Assembly (NCBI RefSeq): GCF_019649055.1 | Contig: NW_026570404.1 | Coordinates: forward strand, 1-64,000 | DNA: 64,000 nt | Source: Paramacrobiotus metropolitanus | Taxonomy: Eukaryota; Tardigrada; Eutardigrada; Parachela; Macrobiotidae | Direction: 5' to 3' | Shown here: in pieces, positions 52,005 through 63,155 of the stretch | Layout: every line of letters begins with the position of its first letter | Position numbering within the stretch: the first letter of the stretch is position 1 | Notes under the pieces: generated by a model | Database searches by the model: none | What the model saw: the letters and a program-made list of their open reading frames with translations, nothing else | Told to the model about the DNA's origin: nothing | Translations under genes and position numbers: made by a program

Positions 52005-55000
52005 GAAATCTGTTTTCAGATTTGAACTCAGCGCATCAAATAACGTCTAAGTTTCCAGTTTCAGACGATTTTACCGTGTAGTTATCGAGATCTAAAATAA
52101 ATGTCACGAAGTTGCCGGTAACCGGTAACTTTTTTGGGTGAAATTTTTTTGAAATCTGTTTTCAGATTTGAACTCAGCGCATCAAATAACGTCTAAGTTT
52201 CCAGTTTCAGACGATTTTACCGTGTAGTTATCGAGATCTATAAAATATGTCAAGTTGTAGTTGCCGGTAACCGGTAACTTTTTTCGGTGAAATTTTTTTT
52301 GAAATCTGTTTTCAGATTTGAACTCAGCGCATCAAATAACGTCTAAGTTTCCAGTTTCAGACGATTTTACCGTGTAGTTATCGAGATCTATAAAATATGT
52401 CAAGTTGTAGTTGCCGGTAACCGGTAACTTTTTTCGGTGAAATTTTTTTTGAAATCTGTTTTCAGATTTGAACTCAGCGCATCAAATAACGTCTAAGTTT
52501 CCAGTTTCAGACGATTTTACCGTGTAGTTATCGAGATCTATAAAATATGTCAAGTTGTAGTTGCCGGTAACCGGTAACTTTTTTCGGTGAAATTTTTTTT
52601 GAAATCTGTTTTCAGATTTGAACTCAGCGCATCAAATAACGTCTAAGTTTCCAGTTTCAGACGATTTTACCGTGTAGTTATCGAGATCTATAAAATATGT
52701 CAAGTTGTAGTTGCCGGTAACCGGTAACTTTTTTCGGTGAAATTTTTTTTGAAATCTGTTTTCAGATTTGAACTCAGCGCATCAAATAACGTCTAAGTTT
52801 CCAGTTTCAGACGATTTTACCGTGTAGTTATCGAGATCTATAAAATATGTCAAGTTGTAGTTGCCGGTAACCGGTAACTTTTTTCGGTGAAATTTTTTTT
52901 GAAATCTGTTTTCAGATTTGAACTCAGCGCATCAAATAACGTCTAAGTTTCCAGTTTCAGACGATTTTACCGTGTAGTTATCGAGATCTATAAAATATGT
53001 CAAGTTGTAGTTGCCGGTAACCGGTAACTTTTTTCGGTGAAATTTTTTTGAAATCTGTTTTCAGATTTGAACTCAGCGCATCAAATAACGTCTAAGTTTC
53101 CAGTTTCAGACGATTTTACCGTGTAGTTATCGAGATCTAAAATAAATGTCACGAAGTTGCCGGTAACCGGTAACTTTTTTCGGTGAAATTTTTTTGAAAT
53201 CTGTTTTCAGATTTGAACTCAGCGCATCAAATAACGTCTAAGTTTCCAGTTTCAGACGATTTTACCGTGTAGTTATCGAGATCTATAAAATATGTCAAGT
53301 TGTAGTTGCCGGTAACCGGTAACTTTTTTCGGTGAAATTTTTTTGAAATCTGTTTTCAGATTTGAACTCAGCGCATCAAATAACGTCTAAGTTTCCAGTT
53401 TCAGACGATTTTACCGTGTAGTTATCGAGATCTATAAAATATGTCAAGTTGTAGTTGCCGGTAACCGGTAACTTTTTTCGGTGAAATTTTTTTTGAAATC
53501 TGTTTTCAGATTTGAACTCAGCGCATCAAATAACGTCTAAGTTTCCAGTTTCAGACGATTTTACCGTGTAGTTATCGAGATCTATAAAATATGTCAAGTT
53601 GTAGTTGCCGGTAACCGGTAACTTTTTTCGGTGAAATTTTTTTTGAAATCTGTTTTCAGATTTGAACTCAGCGCATCAAATAACGTCTAAGTTTCCAGTT
53701 TCAGACGATTTTACCGTGTAGTTATCGAGATCTAAAATAAATGTCACGAAGTTGCCGGTAACCGGTAACTTTTTTGGGTGAAATTTTTTTGAAATCTGTT
53801 TTCAGATTTGAACTCAGCGCATCAAATAACGTCTAAGTTTCCAGTTTCAGACGATTTTACCGTGTAGTTATCGAGATCTATAAAATATGTCAAGTTGTAG
53901 TTGCCGGTAACCGGTAACTTTTTTCGGTGAAATTTTTTTTGAAATCTGTTTTCAGATTTGAACTCAGCGCATCAAATAACGTCTAAGTTTCCAGTTTCAG
54001 ACGATTTTACCGTGTAGTTATCGAGATCTAAAATAAATGTCACGAAGTTGCCGGTAACCGGTAACTTTTTTCGGTGAAATTTTTTTTGAAATCTGTTTTC
54101 AGATTTGAACTCAGCGCATCAAATAACGTCTAAGTTTCCAGTTTCAGACGATTTTACCGTGTAGTTATCGAGATCTATAAAATATGTCAAGTTGTAGTTG
54201 CCGGTAACCGGTAACTTTTTTCGGTGAAATTTTTTTGAAATCTGTTTTCAGATTTGAACTCAGCGCATCAAATAACGTCTAAGTTTCCAGTTTCAGACGA
54301 TTTTACCGTGTAGTTATCGAGATCTATAAAATATGTCACGAAGTTGCCGGTAACCGGTAACTTTTTTCGGTGAAATTTTTTTGAAATCTGTTTTCAGATT
54401 TGAACTCAGCGCATCAAATAACGTCTAAGTTTCCAGTTTCAGACGATTTTACCGTGTAGTTATCGAGATCTATAAAATATGTCAAGTTGTAGTTGCCGGT
54501 AACCGGTAACTTTTTTCGGTGAAATTTTTTTTGAAATCTGTTTTCAGATTTGAACTCAGCGCATCAAATAACGTCTAAGTTTCCAGTTTCAGACGATTTT
54601 ACCGTGTAGTTATCGAGATCTATAAAATATGTCAAGTTGTAGTTGCCGGTAACCGGTAACTTTTTTCGGTGAAATTTTTTTGAAATCTGTTTTCAGATTT
54701 GAACTCAGCGCATCAAATAACGTCTAAGTTTCCAGTTTCAGACGATTTTACCGTGTAGTTATCGAGATCTATAAAATATGTCAAGTTGTAGTTGCCGGTA
54801 ACCGGTAACTTTTTTCGGTGAAATTTTTTTGAAATCTGTTTTCAGATTTGAACTCAGCGCATCAAATAACGTCTAAGTTTCCAGTTTCAGACGATTTTAC
54901 CGTGTAGTTATCGAGATCTATAAAATATGTCAAGTTGTAGTTGCCGGTAACCGGTAACTTTTTTCGGTGAAATTTTTTTTGAAATCTGTTTTCAGATTTG

Positions 55001-57208
55001 AACTCAGCGCATCAAATAACGTCTAAGTTTCCAGTTTCAGACGATTTTACCGTGTAGTTATCGAGATCTATAAAATATGTCAAGTTGTAGTTGCCGGTAA
55101 CCGGTAACTTTTTTCGGTGAAATTTTTTTGAAATCTGTTTTCAGATTTGAACTCAGCGCATCAAATAACGTCTAAGTTTCCAGTTTCAGACGATTTTACC
55201 GTGTAGTTATCGAGATCTAAAATAAATGTCACGAAGTTGCCGGTAACCGGTAACTTTTTTGGGTGAAATTTTTTTGAAATCTGTTTTCAGATTTGAACTC
55301 AGCGCATCAAATAACGTCTAAGTTTCCAGTTTCAGACGATTTTACCGTGTAGTTATCGAGATCTATAAAATATGTCAAGTTGTAGTTGCCGGTAACCGGT
55401 AACTTTTTTCGGTGAAATTTTTTTTGAAATCTGTTTTCAGATTTGAACTCAGCGCATCAAATAACGTCTAAGTTTCCAGTTTCAGACGATTTTACCGTGT
55501 AGTTATCGAGATCTAAAATAAATGTCACGAAGTTGCCGGTAACCGGTAACTTTTTTCGGTGAAATTTTTTTGAAATCTGTTTTCAGATTTGAACTCAGCG
55601 CATCAAATAACGTCTAAGTTTCCAGTTTCAGACGATTTTACCGTGTAGTTATCGAGATCTATAAAATATGTCAAGTTGTAGTTGCCGGTAACCGGTAACT
55701 TTTTTCGGTGAAATTTTTTTGAAATCTGTTTTCAGATTTGAACTCAGCGCATCAAATAACGTCTAAGTTTCCAGTTTCAGACGATTTTACCGTGTAGTTA
55801 TCGAGATCTAAAATAAATGTCACGAAGTTGCCGGTAACCGGTAACTTTTTTCGGTGAAATTTTTTTGAAATCTGTTTTCAGATTTGAACTCAGCGCATCA
55901 AATAACGTCTAAGTTTCCAGTTTCAGACGATTTTACCGTGTAGTTATCGAGATCTATAAAATATGTCAAGTTGTAGTTGCCGGTAACCGGTAACTTTTTT
56001 CGGTGAAATTTTTTTGAAATCTGTTTTCAGATTTGAACTCAGCGCATCAAATAACGTCTAAGTTTCCAGTTTCAGACGATTTTACCGTGTAGTTATCGAG
56101 ATCTATAAAATATGTCAAGTTGTAGTTGCCGGTAACCGGTAACTTTTTTCGGTGAAATTTTTTTGAAATCTGTTTTCAGATTTGAACTCAGCGCATCAAA
56201 TAACGTCTAAGTTTCCAGTTTCAGACGATTTTACCGTGTAGTTATCGAGATCTATAAAATATGTCAAGTTGTAGTTGCCGGTAACCGGTAACTTTTTTCG
56301 GTGAAATTTTTTTTGAAATCTGTTTTCAGATTTGAACTCAGCGCATCAAATAACGTCTAAGTTTCCAGTTTCAGACGATTTTACCGTGTAGTTATCGAGA
56401 TCTAAAATAAATGTCACGAAGTTGCCGGTAACCGGTAACTTTTTTGGGTGAAATTTTTTTGAAATCTGTTTTCAGATTTGAACTCAGCGCATCAAATAAC
56501 GTCTAAGTTTCCAGTTTCAGACGATTTTACCGTGTAGTTATCGAGATCTATAAAATATGTCAAGTTGTAGTTGCCGGTAACCGGTAACTTTTTTCGGTGA
56601 AATTTTTTTTGAAATCTGTTTTCAGATTTGAACTCAGCGCATCAAATAACGTCTAAGTTTCCAGTTTCAGACGATTTTACCGTGTAGTTATCGAGATCTA
56701 TAAAATATGTCAAGTTGTAGTTGCCGGTAACCGGTAACTTTTTTCGGTGAAATTTTTTTGAAATCTGTTTTCAGATTTGAACTCAGCGCATCAAATAACG
56801 TCTAAGTTTCCAGTTTCAGACGATTTTACCGTGTAGTTATCGAGATCTATAAAATATGTCAAGTTGTAGTTGCCGGTAACCGGTAACTTTTTTCGGTGAA
56901 ATTTTTTTGAAATCTGTTTTCAGATTTGAACTCAGCGCATCAAATAACGTCTAAGTTTCCAGTTTCAGACGATTTTACCGTGTAGTTATCGAGATCTATA
57001 AAATATGTCAAGTTGTAGTTGCCGGTAACCGGTAACTTTTTTCGGTGAAATTTTTTTTGAAATCTGTTTTCAGATTTGAACTCAGCGCATCAAATAACGT
57101 CTAAGTTTCCAGTTTCAGACGATTTTACCGTGTAGTTATCGAGATCTATAAAATATGTCAAGTTGTAGTTGCCGGTAACCGGTAACTTTTTTGGGTGAAA
57201 TTTTTTTT

Positions 57209-57355
57209 GAAATCTGTTTTCAGATTTGAACTCAGCGCATCAAATAACCTCTAAGTTTCCAGTTTCAGACGATTTTACCGTGTAGTTATCGAGATCTATA
57301 AAATATGTCACGAAGTTGCCGGTAACCGGTAACTTTTTTGGGTGAAATTTTTTTT
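57209..57355. repeat. Hybrid monomer with cctctaag (second copy)
   Basis: It carries aacctctaag (changed base at 57249), the A-start/B-end hybrid linker and gggtg, and is followed by a monomer starting gaaatttg (57361). It shares these rare features with 3561-3712, 53.6 kb away. The next copy, 57356-57504, is itself unusual, with cgcttcaaattacg and aagttccag. Confidence 0.85.
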
Positions 57356-60300
57356 GAAATTTGTTTTCAGATTTGAACTCAGCGCTTCAAATTACGTCTA
57401 AGTTCCAGTTTCAGACGATTTTACCGTGTAGTTATCGAGATCTATAAAATATGTCAAGTTGTAGTTGCCGGTAACCGGTAACTTTTTTCGGTGAAATTTT
57501 TTTTGAAATCTGTTTTCAGATTTGAACTCAGCGCATCAAATAACGTCTAAGTTTCCAGTTTCAGACGATTTTACCGTGTAGTTATCGAGATCTATAAAAT
57601 ATGTCAAGTTGTAGTTGCCGGTAACCGGTAACTTTTTTCGGTGAAATTTTTTTGAAATCTGTTTTCAGATTTGAACTCAGCGCATCAAATAACGTCTAAG
57701 TTTCCAGTTTCAGACGATTTTACCGTGTAGTTATCGAGATCTATAAAATATGTCAAGTTGTAGTTGCCGGTAACCGGTAACTTTTTTCGGTGAAATTTTT
57801 TTTGAAATCTGTTTTCAGATTTGAACTCAGCGCATCAAATAACGTCTAAGTTTCCAGTTTCAGACGATTTTACCGTGTAGTTATCGAGATCTAAAATAAA
57901 TGTCACGAAGTTGCCGGTAACCGGTAACTTTTTTCGGTGAAATTTTTTTGAAATCTGTTTTCAGATTTGAACTCAGCGCATCAAATAACGTCTAAGTTTC
58001 CAGTTTCAGACGATTTTACCGTGTAGTTATCGAGATCTATAAAATATGTCAAGTTGTAGTTGCCGGTAACCGGTAACTTTTTTCGGTGAAATTTTTTTGA
58101 AATCTGTTTTCAGATTTGAACTCAGCGCATCAAATAACGTCTAAGTTTCCAGTTTCAGACGATTTTACCGTGTAGTTATCGAGATCTATAAAATATGTCA
58201 AGTTGTAGTTGCCGGTAACCGGTAACTTTTTTCGGTGAAATTTTTTTGAAATCTGTTTTCAGATTTGAACTCAGCGCATCAAATAACGTCTAAGTTTCCA
58301 GTTTCAGACGATTTTACCGTGTAGTTATCGAGATCTATAAAATATGTCAAGTTGTAGTTGCCGGTAACCGGTAACTTTTTTCGGTGAAATTTTTTTGAAA
58401 TCTGTTTTCAGATTTGAACTCAGCGCATCAAATAACGTCTAAGTTTCCAGTTTCAGACGATTTTACCGTGTAGTTATCGAGATCTATAAAATATGTCAAG
58501 TTGTAGTTGCCGGTAACCGGTAACTTTTTTCGGTGAAATTTTTTTTGAAATCTGTTTTCAGATTTGAACTCAGCGCATCAAATAACGTCTAAGTTTCCAG
58601 TTTCAGACGATTTTACCGTGTAGTTATCGAGATCTATAAAATATGTCAAGTTGTAGTTGCCGGTAACCGGTAACTTTTTTCGGTGAAATTTTTTTTGAAA
58701 TCTGTTTTCAGATTTGAACTCAGCGCATCAAATAACGTCTAAGTTTCCAGTTTCAGACGATTTTACCGTGTAGTTATCGAGATCTATAAAATATGTCAAG
58801 TTGTAGTTGCCGGTAACCGGTAACTTTTTTCGGTGAAATTTTTTTGAAATCTGTTTTCAGATTTGAACTCAGCGCATCAAATAACGTCTAAGTTTCCAGT
58901 TTCAGACGATTTTACCGTGTAGTTATCGAGATCTATAAAATATGTCAAGTTGTAGTTGCCGGTAACCGGTAACTTTTTTCGGTGAAATTTTTTTGAAATC
59001 TGTTTTCAGATTTGAACTCAGCGCATCAAATAACGTCTAAGTTTCCAGTTTCAGACGATTTTACCGTGTAGTTATCGAGATCTATAAAATATGTCAAGTT
59101 GTAGTTGCCGGTAACCGGTAACTTTTTTCGGTGAAATTTTTTTGAAATCTGTTTTCAGATTTCAACTCAGCGCATCAAATAACGTCTAAGTTTCCAGTTT
59201 CAGACGATTTTACCGTGTAGTTATCGAGATCTAAAATATGTCACGAAGTTGCCGGTAACCGGTAACTTTTTTCGGTGAAATTTTTTTGAAATCTGTTTTC
59301 AGATTTGAACTCAGCGCATCAAATAACGTCTAAGTTTCCAGTTTCAGACGATTTTACCGTGTAGTTATCGAGATCTATAAAATATGTCAAGTTGTAGTTG
59401 CCGGTAACCGGTAACTTTTTTCGGTGAAATTTTTTTTGAAATCTGTTTTCAGATTTGAACTCAGCGCATCAAATAACGTCTAAGTTTCCAGTTTCAGACG
59501 ATTTTACCGTGTAGTTATCGAGATCTATAAAATATGTCAAGTTGTAGTTGCCGGTAACCGGTAACTTTTTTCGGTGAAATTTTTTTGAAATCTGTTTTCA
59601 GATTTGAACTCAGCGCATCAAATAACGTCTAAGTTTCCAGTTTCAGACGATTTTACCGTGTAGTTATCGAGATCTATAAAATATGTCAAGTTGTAGTTGC
59701 CGGTAACCGGTAACTTTTTTCGGTGAAATTTTTTTGAAATCTGTTTTCAGATTTGAACTCAGCGCATCAAATAACGTCTAAGTTTCCAGTTTCAGACGAT
59801 TTTACCGTGTAGTTATCGAGATCTATAAAATATGTCAAGTTGTAGTTGCCGGTAACCGGTAACTTTTTTCGGTGAAATTTTTTTGAAATCTGTTTTCAGA
59901 TTTGAACTCAGCGCATCAAATAACGTCTAAGTTTCCAGTTTCAGACGATTTTACCGTGTAGTTATCGAGATCTATAAAATATGTCAAGTTGTAGTTGCCG
60001 GTAACCGGTAACTTTTTTCGGTGAAATTTTTTTGAAATCTGTTTTCAGATTTGAACTCAGCGCATCAAATAACGTCTAAGTTTCCAGTTTCAGACGATTT
60101 TACCGTGTAGTTATCGAGATCTAAAATAAATGTCACGAAGTTGCCGGTAACCGGTAACTTTTTTCGGTGAAATTTTTTTGAAATCTGTTTTCAGATTTGA
60201 ACTCAGCGCATCAAATAACGTCTAAGTTTCCAGTTTCAGACGATTTTACCGTGTAGTTATCGAGATCTATAAAATATGTCAAGTTGTAGTTGCCGGTAAC

Positions 60301-61968
60301 CGGTAACTTTTTTCGGTGAAATTTTTTTGAAATCTGTTTTCAGATTTGAACTCAGCGCATCAAATAACGTCTAAGTTTCCAGTTTCAGACGATTTTACCG
60401 TGTAGTTATCGAGATCTATAAAATATGTCAAGTTGTAGTTGCCGGTAACCGGTAACTTTTTTCGGTGAAATTTTTTTTGAAATCTGTTTTCAGATTTGAA
60501 CTCAGCGCATCAAATAACGTCTAAGTTTCCAGTTTCAGACGATTTTACCGTGTAGTTATCGAGATCTAAAATAAATGTCACGAAGTTGCCGGTAACCGGT
60601 AACTTTTTTCGGTGAAATTTTTTTTGAAATCTGTTTTCAGATTTGAACTCAGCGCATCAAATAACGTCTAAGTTTCCAGTTTCAGACGATTTTACCGTGT
60701 AGTTATCGAGATCTATAAAATATGTCAAGTTGTAGTTGCCGGTAACCGGTAACTTTTTTCGGTGAAATTTTTTTTGAAATCTGTTTTCAGATTTGAACTC
60801 AGCGCATCAAATAACGTCTAAGTTTCCAGTTTCAGACGATTTTACCGTGTAGTTATCGAGATCTATAAAATATGTCAAGTTGTAGTTGCCGGTAACCGGT
60901 AACTTTTTTCGGTGAAATTTTTTTGAAATCTGTTTTCAGATTTGAACTCAGCGCATCAAATAACGTCTAAGTTTCCAGTTTCAGACGATTTTACCGTGTA
61001 GTTATCGAGATCTATAAAATATGTCAAGTTGTAGTTGCCGGTAACCGGTAACTTTTTTCGGTGAAATTTTTTTTGAAATCTGTTTTCAGATTTGAACTCA
61101 GCGCATCAAATAACGTCTAAGTTTCCAGTTTCAGACGATTTTACCGTGTAGTTATCGAGATCTATAAAATATGTCAAGTTGTAGTTGCCGGTAACCGGTA
61201 ACTTTTTTCGGTGAAATTTTTTTTGAAATCTGTTTTCAGATTTGAACTCAGCGCATCAAATAACGTCTAAGTTTCCAGTTTCAGACGATTTTACCGTGTA
61301 GTTATCGAGATCTATAAAATATGTCAAGTTGTAGTTGCCGGTAACCGGTAACTTTTTTCGGTGAAATTTTTTTGAAATCTGTTTTCAGATTTGAACTCAG
61401 CGCATCAAATAACGTCTAAGTTTCCAGTTTCAGACGATTTTACCGTGTAGTTATCGAGATCTATAAAATATGTCAAGTTGTAGTTGCCGGTAACCGGTAA
61501 CTTTTTTCGGTGAAATTTTTTTGAAATCTGTTTTCAGATTTGAACTCAGCGCATCAAATAACGTCTAAGTTTCCAGTTTCAGACGATTTTACCGTGTAGT
61601 TATCGAGATCTAAAATAAATGTCACGAAGTTGCCGGTAACCGGTAACTTTTTTCGGGTGAAATTTTTTTGAAATCTGTTTTCAGATTTGAACTCAGCGCA
61701 TCAAATAACGTCTAAGTTTCCAGTTTCAGACGATTTTACCGTGTAGTTATCGAGATCTATAAAATATGTCAAGTTGTAGTTGCCGGTAACCGGTAACTTT
61801 TTTCGGTGAAATTTTTTTGAAATCTGTTTTCAGATTTGAACTCAGCGCATCAAATAACGTCTAAGTTTCCAGTTTCAGACGATTTTACCGTGTAGTTATC
61901 GAGATCTATAAAATATGTCAAGTTGTAGTTGCCGGTAACCGGTAACTTTTTTCGGTGAAATTTTTTTT

Positions 61969-62107
61969 GAAATCTGTTTTCAGATTTGAACTCAGCGCAT
62001 CAAATAACGTCTAAGTTTCCAGTTTCAGACGATTTTACCGTGTAGTTATCGAGATCTAAAATAAATGTCACGAAGTTGCCGGTAACCGGTAACTTTTGTG
62101 TTTTTTT
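61969..62107. repeat. Shortened B monomer (139 bp)
   Basis: After dyad 2 the sequence reads aacttttgtgttttttt where other copies have a longer T run, then cggtgaaa and the T tract. About 7-8 bp are missing, removing the cggtgaaa element. The rest of the copy is canonical type B. Confidence 0.85.
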
Positions 62108-63005
62108 GAAATCTGTTTTCAGATTTGAACTCAGCGCATCAAATAACGTCTAAGTTTCCAGTTTCAGACGATTTTACCGTGTAGTTATCGAGATCTATAA
62201 AATATGTCAAGTTGTAGTTGCCGGTAACCGGTAACTTTTTTCGGTGAAATTTTTTTTGAAATCTGTTTTCAGATTTGAACTCAGCGCATCAAATAACGTC
62301 TAAGTTTCCAGTTTCAGACGATTTTACCGTGTAGTTATCGAGATCTATAAAATATGTCAAGTTGTAGTTGCCGGTAACCGGTAACTTTTTCGGTGAAATT
62401 TTTTTTGAAATCTGTTTTCAGATTTGAACTCAGCGCATCAAATAACGTCTAAGTTTCCAGTTTCAGACGATTTTACCGTGTAGTTATCGAGATCTATAAA
62501 ATATGTCAAGTTGTAGTTGCCGGTAACCGGTAACTTTTTTCGGTGAAATTTTTTTGAAATCTGTTTTCAGATTTGAACTCAGCGCATCAAATAACGTCTA
62601 AGTTTCCAGTTTCAGACGATTTTACCGTGTAGTTATCGAGATCTATAAAATATGTCAAGTTGTAGTTGCCGGTAACCGGTAACTTTTTTCGGTGAAATTT
62701 TTTTTGAAATCTGTTTTCAGATTTGAACTCAGCGCATCAAATAACGTCTAAGTTTCCAGTTTCAGACGATTTTACCGTGTAGTTATCGAGATCTATAAAA
62801 TATGTCAAGTTGTAGTTGCCGGTAACCGGTAACTTTTTTCGGTGAAATTTTTTTTGAAATCTGTTTTCAGATTTGAACTCAGCGCATCAAATAACGTCTA
62901 AGTTTCCAGTTTCAGACGATTTTACCGTGTAGTTATCGAGATCTATAAAATATGTCAAGTTGTAGTTGCCGGTAACCGGTAACTTTTTTCGGTGAAATTT
63001 TTTTT

Positions 63006-63155
63006 GAAATCTGTTTTCAGATTTGAACTCAGCGCATCAAATAACGTCTAAGCTTCCAGTTTCAGACGATTTTACCGTGTAGTTATCGAGATCTACAAAA
63101 CATGTCATGTTATAGTTGCCGGTAACCGGTAACTTTTTTCGGTGAAATTTTTTTT
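63006..63155. repeat. Isolated divergent type A monomer
   Basis: Within an otherwise uniform stretch this copy has aagcttccag in the core and a linker reading ctacaaaacatgtcatgttatag, with several changes from type A. aagcttccag is otherwise found near 940 and 23160, and the ctac start near 680, 1268, 1570, 14890 and 23210, all in the more diverse left part. Confidence 0.85.
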
